From an uncultured Candidatus Saccharibacteria bacterium (GTDB taxonomy: Bacteria > Patescibacteriota > Saccharimonadia > Saccharimonadales > Saccharimonadaceae): DNA of 64,000 nucleotides. This document shows positions 43,220-51,482 of the stretch, piece by piece. The translations under genes were made by a program, and so were the position numbers. Under the pieces are notes generated by a model. That model did no database searches and was not told the origin of the DNA. It saw only the letters and a list, made by a program, of their open reading frames with translations. The DNA lies in NCBI GenBank assembly GCA_937898545.1, contig CALEJV010000002.1, positions 1-64,000 on the forward strand, in the 5' to 3' direction. The stretch's first letter is position 1; every line of letters starts with the position of its first letter.

Positions 43220-43749
43220 GGTTGGTAGAGTAGGGTGCTGGGTCATCATAGAGCAATTGCATTATATGAAAGCGGCTTGGGCGCTAATGTAGCAGTGATA
43301 CACCGTCACAGTACTTGAGCATAAGCAGCAAGGAAAATACCCTACACAGGTAAAACGCCAGCACTAGCGCGCTGCTAGGGGCTCTTGAGGAAGAATGGGT
43401 GGGGCTGCTGCTGTGTTGGCGCGGCCTTTGCGTTGCGCGGTGATGGTCGGGGTTAGAGATGATGGCAACCGATGGAACTTGCTTCCTGTGCGATGTATCT
43501 TGGTGCCAATCACTAATGCATCGGCCTTGTAGGCTACAGCAATGGCAGTGTGAGCGATTACATTAAGCCGACGAATAGCCTTCCGTCGATGAGGGTGGTT
43601 TGTACTTTTTTGGAGAGGGGAGAGACACGTATAGCGTGCTCTTATTCTTGCCCAAAGCAGCGCGGGAGATGGCTAGAGCGCCACCCCCCACAACTGCCAA
43701 CGAGCGTGAATCTCACTCGTACTAACAAGCTTATATACACGCGAGGTGG
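43220..43749. other. 530 bp without a convincing gene
   Basis: Between two terminators. An open minus-strand frame of about 100 codons (containing AIRRLNVIAHTAIAVAYKAD) lacks a start codon, and short plus-strand frames show no recognisable family. It may be a decayed gene. Confidence 0.4.
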
Positions 43750-43786
43750 CAAAAGAAAGTGGCTTGGATAGCATAGTATCCAAGCC
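43750..43786 (-). terminator. Terminator of the GH16 gene
   Basis: GGCTTGGATA and TATCCAAGCC form a perfect 10-bp stem with a 6-nt loop; on the minus strand ACTTTCTTTT follows. Confidence 0.75.
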
Positions 43787-43816
43787 AAGATAGAGTTGTG
43801 TGGGGCAGGAGTACGG

Positions 43817-46504
43817 CTACGATCGCCGTTTGCGGAGCACCCACACTCCGCCACCGCCCAGCGCAACTGCACCGAGGGTAATGGGGAGGATACTATCGCC
43901 GGTGTTGGCGAGGAGACTGCCGCGGTGGGGTGAGCTGCCCGTAGAGTCGGCGTGCGACGTGTCTTCGTAGATGGCGATGGGGTCGAGGATCGTGCCGTTG
44001 GCAGTGCCGTCTTCGTCGCCAAAGCCACCGTCGGTCACATCGTAGGCAATTGTTGTGCGTGTACCGCTCGGGTTTGTGCCAAAGTTGATCCGGTTTGTGA
44101 TGTCTTCGATGACCGAGCCACCTTTGGCCAGCTTGAGCACGGTGAGGCGGCTTGGGTCGCGATAGCGCGTGCTGAGTGTCAGTGCGACATGAGTGGTGTA
44201 GCCAGTGTGCGCTGTGCGCCCAGCACAGGTGATGGTGAAGCGCACGCTGTTGCGCAGAACCCGGCCTTGGTACTGTGCGGGGGCGGTTGCTGGCTCGGCC
44301 GAAGCAATGTGGCTGCAGGGTGTACCGGCTGTAGCGAGCGATACCGCACCACCGAGCGGCTGAGGGATGGTAGTCGAGTTAGTCGGCTGTGTGGGCTGCT
44401 TGGGTGTTGTTATAGATGGAGCTGATGTGATGGCGTTTAGCCGAGCTTGGAGAGCGGCTTTTTTGCGTGCGTCCTTGACGGCAGCAATGCGGGCTTGAGC
44501 AGCAGCGATATCTGCAGGGCTCTTGCTGGCTTCGGCTCGAGCCACGGCAGCTTCGGCAGCGGCCAGTGTACCGTCCTCTACCTGTTGGGTAGTGGTGTAC
44601 ACCATGCCACCATAGGCGGCAGCAGCAAGCTTACTTCCATCGGCTGAGCTGGCAAGAGCAGACCAGTTGGGCACGCCAGGCGATGTCTGAGCCACCCACG
44701 TTGCGCCGCCGTCGGTCGATACGTAGATATAGCCACCACCGCCAGCTGTTGCAGCTAGGGTGCTGCCATCGGCCGAGATGGTTGCTGCTGTCCAGTTGTG
44801 CCGGCCGTCCACGCTACGTTCCGTCCACGTCGCACCACCGTCGGTCGAAGTATATATATAGCCACCAGCGGCTGTTGCCACCAGCTTTGTGCCGTCGGGT
44901 GAGCTGGCAATCGATGTCCAGGTGCGGCTGCCAGCTTGGGTGCGCTCCGTCCACGTTGCACCACCGTTCGAAGAGGTGTAGATGGCACCGTCTTCGACGA
45001 CTGCAGCTAGTTTATTGCCATCGGCCGAGCTTGTGACGGCGCGCCATTTGCGGCTGCCCGACTTTGGCTGCTCCGTCCACGTTGCACCACCATCGCGTGA
45101 GGTATAGATAGTGTGATCCTTGGCGACGGCTACAAGCTTGCTTCCATCGGCCGAGCTCGCGATCGACATCCAGTTGATCGTCCCACTCATCGCATGCTTG
45201 TGCCATGTTGCACCACCGTCTTGCGATGTCATGATGTAGCCACCCCAGTCGTAGAGTGCCGCAATCTTGCTCCCATCAGCCGAGCTCGCAATGCTCACCC
45301 AGTTGCGCACCTCAGACTTTGGTTGCTCCGTCCAGGTTGTACCGCCATCGCGCGAGGTATGGATTGTGCCACCCCAGGCGGCAGCTGCCAGTTTGCTCCC
45401 ATCAGCCGAGCTGGCAAGGGCCGACCATTTGCGGTCGCCTGCAGCATCATGCTTAGCCCATTTCGTGCCGGTTGCTGGCACTGGCGTCTCGGGTGGTTGC
45501 GTGCCCGCACCCTTTTGGAAGACACGCACATAGTCGATTAGCATCGTCTGGGTAGGGAATGGATCGGATGGGTCGATAGGGCTGAGATTTTTGCTAATCT
45601 CTACGTAGTCGTTGAGGATGAATTGCCAGCCGCGGTGGAATGCACCATTGATATTCTCTTGGCTGGCGACCTTCGTCAGTGGTTCGGCATCCGTCCTGGG
45701 GAGGATGTTGCCATCGTCGGTAGGGCTCACATGGTAGCGATATACCTTGATGGGCTCGTCGTCTACAAAGTACTTGACCGTCGTACCATCATACTCAACT
45801 GCCCAGGTGTGCCACTCGTATGCAAACGAGCCTGGCCGCGCACCGGCATAGTGCTCGCCACTGTGCGATAGGGCACGCGTCCGCCAGCCAGTCTTCCATT
45901 TGGCATCGACGCCATGGTGGTAGCACGACATATGGGTGGTGGACCACGCGTAATTTGGTGTGGATGAGTACCACTCGATGATGTCTAGCTCGCCATAGGG
46001 GTCGTTGGCCTTGGGGTTGTCGTTGCAGTTTTGGAGCGTATTGCCACTCACCATCCACAGCGATGGCCGTGTACCACGCTTGCCATTCCAATTAAACTTC
46101 GCCCGAATCTCGGCTCGGAATGGCTTAGTGCCATCGACAACCTTGGCTTTGTTCTTGACCCTCCCACTGAGGTAGCGAGTCGTGGTGCCGCTGGGGCAGG
46201 GCTGCTCACTCATGTTGGCACTGGTGAGTGGCTCACTGAGGTTGCTCACACAGTGGCGCTGCGTGGTAATCTCGAGATGACTGTTGGCGACCTTGAGATT
46301 ATTTGGGCTGTAGGCGAGGTGCGTATTGCGCAGATTATCAGTATTTTGCTTGAGTATATCCCACTCGCCAGACACAGCCGAGCCAGTAAACTCGTCGTGC
46401 CACACCATACCCCATTGGTCGGCATGCGTTGTGCCATGATAGAGAAGTGCAAGCAACACAACACTACCAAGTGCCGCAAGCACAATAATTGCTTTTTTTA
46501 CCAC
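43817..46504 (-). CDS. Secreted GH16 glycoside hydrolase with seven-repeat propeller and LANTG anchor
   Basis: An 895-aa surface enzyme. Signal peptide about 1-25; GH16 jelly-roll catalytic domain about 26-325 with E172-L-D174-I-I-E177 (nucleophile, auxiliary Asp, acid/base); seven BNR-like propeller repeats about 345-638; a helical Ala-rich segment; a choice-of-anchor U-like domain (TDGGFGDEDGTANGTILDP); LANTG at 865-869, hydrophobic helix and RKRRS. GH16 enzymes cut beta-glucans or galactans. The GTG at 46504 has AGGGGG 8 nt upstream; the longer frame starting at 46783 crosses the promoter. Retaining catalytic residues are intact, so it should be active. Substrate unknown. Confidence 0.9.
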   Translation of the reverse strand: MVKKAIIVLAALGSVVLLALLYHGTTHADQWGMVWHDEFTGSAVSGEWDILKQNTDNLRNTHLAYSPNNLKVANSHLEITTQRHCVSNLSEPLTSANMSEQPCPSGTTTRYLSGRVKNKAKVVDGTKPFRAEIRAKFNWNGKRGTRPSLWMVSGNTLQNCNDNPKANDPYGELDIIEWYSSTPNYAWSTTHMSCYHHGVDAKWKTGWRTRALSHSGEHYAGARPGSFAYEWHTWAVEYDGTTVKYFVDDEPIKVYRYHVSPTDDGNILPRTDAEPLTKVASQENINGAFHRGWQFILNDYVEISKNLSPIDPSDPFPTQTMLIDYVRVFQKGAGTQPPETPVPATGTKWAKHDAAGDRKWSALASSADGSKLAAAAWGGTIHTSRDGGTTWTEQPKSEVRNWVSIASSADGSKIAALYDWGGYIMTSQDGGATWHKHAMSGTINWMSIASSADGSKLVAVAKDHTIYTSRDGGATWTEQPKSGSRKWRAVTSSADGNKLAAVVEDGAIYTSSNGGATWTERTQAGSRTWTSIASSPDGTKLVATAAGGYIYTSTDGGATWTERSVDGRHNWTAATISADGSTLAATAGGGGYIYVSTDGGATWVAQTSPGVPNWSALASSADGSKLAAAAYGGMVYTTTQQVEDGTLAAAEAAVARAEASKSPADIAAAQARIAAVKDARKKAALQARLNAITSAPSITTPKQPTQPTNSTTIPQPLGGAVSLATAGTPCSHIASAEPATAPAQYQGRVLRNSVRFTITCAGRTAHTGYTTHVALTLSTRYRDPSRLTVLKLAKGGSVIEDITNRINFGTNPSGTRTTIAYDVTDGGFGDEDGTANGTILDPIAIYEDTSHADSTGSSPHRGSLLANTGDSILPITLGAVALGGGGVWVLRKRRS

Positions 46505-46546
46505 CGTATTATCCCCCTGTTTTTGTCTAAAAACGTTATGGCTATG

Positions 46547-46576
46547 ATTATAACGCTTATGGTTAGTTTTTTGCAA
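46547..46576 (-). promoter_or_regulatory. GH16 promoter
   Basis: TTGCAA (46576-46571), 18-bp spacer, TATAAT (46552-46547) on the minus strand. The spacer holds ACCATAAGCGT (46563-46553), as in the propeller gene promoter. Confidence 0.65.
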
Positions 46577-46678
46577 GGGGTTAGGCCCATAATCTTGCAA
46601 GACTCGCTGCATAATGCATATTTTTGCCAGGGCGAGAGAGCACTGTATATTCTCGCAATGTGGGCAGTTATCCACGCG

Positions 46679-46705
46679 ATTTCCACAGCACGATGTGGTT
46701 TTTAC
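46679..46705 (+). promoter_or_regulatory. Shared upstream element B of the surface genes
   Basis: ATTTCCACAG-3 nt-GATGT-2 nt-TTTTTACA matches element A at 41467. TTATCCACG lies just before it at 46669-46677. It sits between the divergent GH16 and lectin genes and may control both. Confidence 0.45.
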
Positions 46706-46808
46706 ACCGCTACAGAGATGGGGTAATAAGGGGTGGTCTTTTGGGCTATTACAACAGAGGATAGTGGGGTATACTAGAGGCACAACAACCTAACACAAAG
46801 GAGGGTGT

Positions 46809-47669
46809 ATGACGAAGTTAATTAACTATTCGCTGGCAGGCGTGGCAGTGGCCGCAGCCATGGTGTGCCTGAGTGGTGCGCCAGCTCATGCTACCGACCA
46901 AGAGCTGAGCGCAGCACGTGCGGCGTGTAGCACAGTGGTAGGGCAGGTCAAAGCGGCCAATGCATATGCCTACTGGAAGATGCCGGAGGGCTACCCAGAA
47001 GACCACAGCGCCGATGCAACCAACAGCTTTCGCCAGCAGCATGGCTGGGTGGTGGCCGGCACAGAAGTGTACGACTGGGCGTCTAACGAATCATTTGCCA
47101 ACAGTGGGCGCTTTGTCTGGGGTAGTAAGACAGTCAACTTTGCGCCAGGGAATTTCTGCCTGAGTAGTGGCAAGACGACGGGTGGTCGCGAGCTTCTTCT
47201 TACCTTCCAAAAGGATGGCAACTTGGTGCTTTATAGCCACACTGGTACAGCTCAGTGGGCATCGAATACTCAAGGTAAGGGTGCACGCCTGGCCTTCCAG
47301 GGCGATCGCAACATCGTCGTGTACGACAAGAACGACAAAGCCATCTGGGCATCGAGCTGGCAGTGGAGCACGCCACGCCGCGGTGCTAAGATTGCTCAGC
47401 CTGGCCAGCGCTGGTGGCACGGCTATGGCAAGGCACAGCAAACGCCAGAGTGGTTCCACGCAACACGCCGCACCACAACCAAGCCACAAGACACTGGCGT
47501 GCTCACTCTGCGGGCGACCGACCGCACCATCGAGGGTATCCCCGAGACCAACTGGGCCTCGCCACAGTACCCACAGCGCGCTACCTATGGTTCGGTAGTG
47601 GTGACCAACGAAGCACGAGGCGATGGCATACGAAACCACGTCAACATCGTTGGGACGTTTGATAACTAA
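46809..47669 (+). CDS. Secreted bulb-type (mannose-binding) lectin-domain protein
   Basis: A 286-aa secreted protein: signal peptide about 1-28 (GAPAHA cleavage region), a helical first section, then a bulb-type lectin domain with two QxDxNxVxY sugar-binding motifs (QKDGNLVLY and QGDRNIVVY) at about 135-185, and a C-terminal domain of some 95 residues without assignment. No wall anchor, so it is released or held by partners. AAAGGAGGG precedes the ATG; TATACT at 46770-46775 is the -10. Divergent from the GH16 gene, suggesting joint action on a mannose-containing or other surface glycan. Confidence 0.85.
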   Translation: MTKLINYSLAGVAVAAAMVCLSGAPAHATDQELSAARAACSTVVGQVKAANAYAYWKMPEGYPEDHSADATNSFRQQHGWVVAGTEVYDWASNESFANSGRFVWGSKTVNFAPGNFCLSSGKTTGGRELLLTFQKDGNLVLYSHTGTAQWASNTQGKGARLAFQGDRNIVVYDKNDKAIWASSWQWSTPRRGAKIAQPGQRWWHGYGKAQQTPEWFHATRRTTTKPQDTGVLTLRATDRTIEGIPETNWASPQYPQRATYGSVVVTNEARGDGIRNHVNIVGTFDN

Positions 47670-47691
47670 ACCACGCCCCGCAGCATACAAG

Positions 47692-47720
47692 CAACCCCAC
47701 GCTATCATAGTGTGGGGTTG
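47692..47720 (+). terminator. Terminator of the lectin gene
   Basis: CAACCCCAC and GTGGGGTTG form a 9-bp stem, followed by TTGGGTGTTG. The T run is modest. Confidence 0.6.
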
Positions 47721-47832
47721 TTGGGTGTTGGGTGCCTATTGAATAATGGAGATATAGGATACTAGAAGTGGATTTGCATGTGTGGTTGCTTTGTATTATT
47801 ATAATAACAATACCAAATAGGAAATATACGAG

Positions 47833-48513
47833 ATGAAAACAATCTATATTCACGAATCTGGTACGCTGGGATTTTATTGCCGTGAGCCGTACTTCGTCAT
47901 GGCAGCGCTGATGATTGACGACGAGAAAGCGCTCAAGCGGATGAAGAATCTGATCCGGCGGGTAAACGGCCACGTTTTGCGACGATACAAACCGGGGTCA
48001 TTTCTTGTCGATTGGTACGTTAAAGAACATATTGAGCAGTATATTACGAAAAGCCTACCAGCTCGGGATGATCACTCCATCACGTATGTTGTGATGAAGC
48101 GCGACAAAGAGCAGACGCGAATGCGCAATAAAGCAGCACGTATCCATATGCGGCAGGTGCTGCTGCGTCGGTTGCTGCTCGATACGCTGGTGCAGTGTCA
48201 TGAGGATGTGCGTATCGTTGTGAGCAACAAGACGATCAAGGCGGCAACGGCGCGTCAGATGCAGCACTACATGCAACAGCAGGCGCGTGAGCACGGGTAC
48301 CAGCATACACTTGTGATTGACACGGTTGAGCCGCAAACTAACTATGGGTTGCGTATGGCGCACTTTATTACCCGCCTTGTTTTTGTGACGTATATGCGGC
48401 CAGTGTATCTTGGTCGGGTGCTGCACAATCTCCCATTGGCGCGACTCCGTATTGCAAAAGGTGAATTCATTCACGAGAGCCATACCGACTGGTTGATTGA
48501 TCAGCTTACTTGA
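47833..48513 (+). CDS. DUF3800 protein with altered acidic residues
   Basis: A 226-aa member of DUF3800, a family with an RNase H-like outline often found near mobile or defence genes. The usual YxDESG start reads YIHESG here, and the later GLQxAD motif reads GLRMAH: both conserved Asp positions are His. The rest (basic helices, HESHTDWLI end) fits. It could be inactive or use altered metal binding. TATAAT at 47800-47805 is 27 nt upstream; the ribosome binding site is weak. Confidence 0.75.
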   Translation: MKTIYIHESGTLGFYCREPYFVMAALMIDDEKALKRMKNLIRRVNGHVLRRYKPGSFLVDWYVKEHIEQYITKSLPARDDHSITYVVMKRDKEQTRMRNKAARIHMRQVLLRRLLLDTLVQCHEDVRIVVSNKTIKAATARQMQHYMQQQAREHGYQHTLVIDTVEPQTNYGLRMAHFITRLVFVTYMRPVYLGRVLHNLPLARLRIAKGEFIHESHTDWLIDQLT

Positions 48514-48580
48514 TATATACTAAGTGGGCACCACATGTGGTGTCTGTGGAGTCAGTCTTATGCCTTGCTCAGTGTAGTGA

Positions 48581-48608
48581 GTGACGTGTATCACGTGGTA
48601 CACGTCAC
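48581..48608. repeat. 28-bp near-perfect palindrome
   Basis: GTGACGTGTA and TACACGTCAC flank a TCACGTGG centre, itself holding CACGTG. It could be an operator or a hairpin preceding the terminator at 48625. Confidence 0.55.
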
Positions 48609-48624
48609 CGAGACGTAAGCATCC

Positions 48625-48655
48625 ATGGCGCGTTTGCAGAACGCGCCATTTTTTG
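48625..48655 (+). terminator. Strong intrinsic terminator
   Basis: ATGGCGCGTT and AACGCGCCAT (5-nt loop), followed by TTTTT. It terminates the DUF3800 transcript about 110 nt after its stop, or a short RNA from 48514-48620. Confidence 0.85.
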
Positions 48656-48690
48656 ATGTCATGTTTCTATAGACTATCTCATTGATTTCC

Positions 48691-48834
48691 ATGCCAGAGA
48701 AGTTTCAAGTATTGGCATACTTATTACTCGAAGAGCTTAATACACCACTTATATCCAAGACTGGCAGGGCAAGGTCGACACAACAGGCATCTATCGCAGT
48801 GGCCGCCCAATATAACGAAGAGCACTCTTACTGA
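48691..48834 (+). CDS. Possible 47-aa small protein
   Basis: Reads MPEKFQVLAYLLLEELNTPL and ends NEEHSY, overlapping the end of hpt. Amphipathic first half; no ribosome binding site. A remnant or chance frame is equally possible. Confidence 0.3.
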   Translation: MPEKFQVLAYLLLEELNTPLISKTGRARSTQQASIAVAAQYNEEHSY

Positions 48835-49364
48835 TACACCCCAGGCTTCAGCACAGCAATGTACGGTAGGTTGCGGTAGTGCTGGCGGTAGTCTAGGCCG
48901 TAGCCCACCACGAATTCATTGGGGGTAGGGATGCCGATGTAGTCTGCCTGCACATCCACTGTGCGGCGCTCGGGTTTATCTAGCAGGGTGCAGAGCTTGG
49001 TACTGGCGGTGTGGCGCCCCGCAAAGAGTTCAAACAGCGCCTGGGCGGTGTGGCCTGTATCCACGATGTCTTCTACTAGCAGCACATGTCGGCCAGCCAC
49101 GTCTGTATCGAGGTCCTTTAAGATACGCACATTGCCAGTCGAGGTAAGCTCATCGCCATAGCTCGAGACATCCATAAAGTCGATTTCCAGCATGCAATCC
49201 ATCGCCCGCACCAGGTCGATCATAAAGGGCGCTGCCCCGCGCAAAATACCCACCACCAGCGGGTTTTTATCGGCATATTCCTGGCTCAGCTGCTCACCCA
49301 GGCGCGCCACAGCACGCGCAATGTCATCTTTGGTAAAGAGGATTGTTTCGATATCATTATGCAT
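48828..49364 (-). CDS. hpt: Hypoxanthine phosphoribosyltransferase
   Basis: Purine salvage enzyme (178 aa) making IMP/GMP from hypoxanthine or guanine and PRPP. The PRPP-binding loop LLVEDIVDTGHT, the flexible-loop MDVSSYGD and the ADYIGIPTPNEFVVGYGLDY base-binding stretch are present. TGcTACAAT (49377-49372) is 7 nt before the ATG: leaderless. Consistent with an organism relying on purine salvage. Confidence 0.95.
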   Translation of the reverse strand: MHNDIETILFTKDDIARAVARLGEQLSQEYADKNPLVVGILRGAAPFMIDLVRAMDCMLEIDFMDVSSYGDELTSTGNVRILKDLDTDVAGRHVLLVEDIVDTGHTAQALFELFAGRHTASTKLCTLLDKPERRTVDVQADYIGIPTPNEFVVGYGLDYRQHYRNLPYIAVLKPGVYQ

Positions 49365-49464
49365 AAGGATTATTGTAGCAGATATGGGGTGCGGGAGCGA
49401 ATTTTTTGGAAGATGATGTGTAGTGAAAAATGCGTGGAAACGTGAACAATGCTATAATACCATC

Positions 49465-50034
49465 ATGACACAATGCACCATTCCACCCCATGCTCGGATG
49501 ATTCCGCCCGAGGCACAGTGTGTCTTTGTGGGCGAGATATTTCGCGTTTACCAGTGGCCACAGCGGCTGTATGATGGCTCAGTAGCAACCTTCGAAATGG
49601 TACGCCGACCTGACACAGTATTCATCATTGCGGTCGATGACGCAGGCAAGGTGCTCGTAAACGATGAAGAACAGCCAGGCGGCATCGTGCGGCGTGGCCA
49701 CCTGCCAGCGGGGCGGGTTGACCCCGAGGATGCAACCATCATCGCAGCAGCCCAGCGCGAACTGCGCGAGGAGACAGGATGGGAGTTTGCCGACTGGCAG
49801 CTGCTAGAGGTGGTGCAGCCCGAGCCAAAGATAGAGTGGTTCATCCACCTGGTATTGGCCCGGCAACCCGTGCGCCACATGCCACCGCGCTGTGATGCAG
49901 GCGAGCGGATAACCACTCGCGCGATCTCCTGGCAGGAGCTTGTGCAATCAGCGGTGCTACTGCGGCATTTCCCGTGGCTGCGCGATGTTGCCTCGGTGGA
50001 TGAGCTTGCACCGCGCCATAGGGGTAGCCTATAG
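49465..50034 (+). CDS. Nudix hydrolase (ADP-ribose pyrophosphatase-like)
   Basis: A 189-aa Nudix hydrolase. The Nudix box is close to consensus, LPAGRVDPED...QRELREETGWEF, with one extra residue between the first Gly and REL. The fold and length (N-terminal strand pair, then catalytic domain) resemble ADP-ribose pyrophosphatases. TATAAT at 49453-49458 ends 6 nt before the ATG at 49465, so the longer frame starting at 49423 is rejected. Confidence 0.87.
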   Translation: MTQCTIPPHARMIPPEAQCVFVGEIFRVYQWPQRLYDGSVATFEMVRRPDTVFIIAVDDAGKVLVNDEEQPGGIVRRGHLPAGRVDPEDATIIAAAQRELREETGWEFADWQLLEVVQPEPKIEWFIHLVLARQPVRHMPPRCDAGERITTRAISWQELVQSAVLLRHFPWLRDVASVDELAPRHRGSL

Positions 50035-50120
50035 GGGGAGTAGGGGTGTGGGTATATCATATCTCCTATCCAGCGATATGGCTAAACCTAGTCGATTGTA
50101 TACACAACAAGGCAGGACAA

Positions 50121-50148
50121 TTGTCTTCTGCGCTTCATACGGTATAAT
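50121..50148 (+). promoter_or_regulatory. Promoter of the 271-aa membrane protein
   Basis: TTGTCT at 50121-50126, 16-bp spacer, TATAAT at 50143-50148; the ATG at 50158 is 9 nt further, leaving at most a 3-nt leader. Confidence 0.6.
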
Positions 50149-50157
50149 AGAAAAATT

Positions 50158-50973
50158 ATGAATCGACCTATCAAGCAGATAAAACAGATCAAGCAACAGG
50201 GTAAGCTCCTGCGGATTTTTTGGCAGGCGCTGGCAGTGGCGACAGTGGTGGTGAGCGTGAAGTTCGTCCTGCACCGCCTGGGGTGGGAGCCGATTGAGCA
50301 GAGCTCATTGCACAATAGCGTCATATCCAGCGTGACCTTTGTGATTGGTTTTTTGCTCTCGGCTACGATCGCAGACTACAAAGAGTCGGAGCGGATCCCG
50401 GCGGAGTTTGCGGCGCTACTGGAGGATATGTATGATGACGCCGCGGCAATTCATCAGAGCTATCCGGTGTTTGATCTCGATGGCTTTCGCCGCCAGCTGT
50501 ATGCTGTAGCCCAGGGGTTTTCGAGCGATGTGCGTCACTCGGCCTACGATGCCCGGCAGGACATCCGAGGCTTAACGCCGTATTTTGCCACGATGGAGCA
50601 GGGCAATGTGCCACCCAACTTCATCGTCAAGCTCAAGCAGCAGCAGACGGTGCTGCTTCGCCACCGCCATCGGGTGGATTACATCCAACGGATCCGCTTT
50701 ATTCCCTCAGCATCTATCTTGGCGCGCTCTATTGTGGTGGCGTTGCTTGGTTTGTTGCTCATTACCAACATCGACCCATTTGTCGCCAGCCTGACGGTGG
50801 TGGGGCTGATTAGCTTCGTCTTGGTGTATATGATCATCCTCATCCATGTCATCAGCACACCCTTCCATAAGGCTGGCAAAACCCGCGACGACGTCAGCCT
50901 CTTCCTTATTCGCGATGCGGAAGAATACTTGAGCAGCCCAAGTGACACGGCGAGTAAAAGATTACCACGATAG
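50158..50973 (+). CDS. Membrane protein, DUF4239-like layout
   Basis: A 271-aa integral membrane protein: hydrophobic helices about 20-40 and 55-73 (SVISSVTFVIGFLLSATIA), a cytoplasmic helical region of ~110 residues, and two close helices about 185-235, then a polar tail. This 2+2 layout with a long inner region resembles DUF4239/bestrophin-like proteins. Function unknown. Basic N-terminus (KQIKQIKQQGK). Confidence 0.72.
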   Translation: MNRPIKQIKQIKQQGKLLRIFWQALAVATVVVSVKFVLHRLGWEPIEQSSLHNSVISSVTFVIGFLLSATIADYKESERIPAEFAALLEDMYDDAAAIHQSYPVFDLDGFRRQLYAVAQGFSSDVRHSAYDARQDIRGLTPYFATMEQGNVPPNFIVKLKQQQTVLLRHRHRVDYIQRIRFIPSASILARSIVVALLGLLLITNIDPFVASLTVVGLISFVLVYMIILIHVISTPFHKAGKTRDDVSLFLIRDAEEYLSSPSDTASKRLPR

Positions 50974-51142
50974 CGAATCATCCCTGTGCTTTATCAATAA
51001 AAACAATAGATAACAGGGGTATTACCCATAGAATAGAAGTATACGGCTATAGCAGCTCCCTTTTCGCTAGTAGGTGGCTCGCTATTATCGCCCAACATTG
51101 CTATAATACAACTGTACTAACATTAACCATGGAGGACATCAC

Positions 51143-51358
51143 ATGGGACTTACTGACGACATCAAAGCCAAAGCCGATGACGCACAAGCTAAGGTCAAAG
51201 CAGCAGCCAGTGACGCAAAAGACAAAGCTGAAGAAGTAGCCGAGAAGGCCAAAGATGCTGCGCAAAACGCCGTCGATACTGTGAAGGACAAGGCGAACGA
51301 CATCGAAAACAAAGCTCACGAAACCAAGGGCTACGTAAAAGGCAAGATGGATAAATAA
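51143..51358 (+). CDS. Small LEA-like/CsbD-like amphipathic helical protein
   Basis: A 71-aa highly charged protein of repeating Lys/Ala/Asp heptad- and 11-mer-like units (KAKADDAQAKVKAAASDAKD...), rich in Ala, Lys and Asp, with no aromatic residues except near the end (GYVKG). LEA-like proteins protect membranes or proteins during stress. GGAGG lies before the ATG, TGcTATAAT at 51102-51107 is the -10 and a strong terminator follows, so it is a well-expressed monocistron. Confidence 0.8.
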   Translation: MGLTDDIKAKADDAQAKVKAAASDAKDKAEEVAEKAKDAAQNAVDTVKDKANDIENKAHETKGYVKGKMDK

Positions 51359-51379
51359 CCCCCGCCTCTTGATGGCTAC

Positions 51380-51412
51380 AAGAGCTGCTCTGCACATTAG
51401 AGCAGCTCTTTT
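51380..51412 (+). terminator. Terminator of the LEA-like gene
   Basis: AAGAGCTGCTCT and AGAGCAGCTCTT form a 12-bp stem with a 7-nt loop, followed by TT. Confidence 0.8.
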
Positions 51413-51482
51413 GGTGTGAGCACGCATTTGCGAGGCAGTACTATACATGGTACGATGAGAAAAACACAAGGAGGAACTAACT

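Noticed and set aside
42526..43249. Minus-strand Gly/Ala-rich and Trp/Cys-rich frames over the propeller stalk
   Set aside because: Shadows of the Pro-Ala-rich repeats of the plus-strand gene.
43360..43690. Open minus-strand frame of about 100 codons after the GH16 gene
   Set aside because: No usable start codon or promoter and no family resemblance; listed only as an unresolved gap.
46669..46688. Replication origin (DnaA boxes TTATCCACG and TTTCCACAG)
   Set aside because: Only two degenerate boxes, no dnaA or dnaN near and no AT-rich unwinding region with further boxes.
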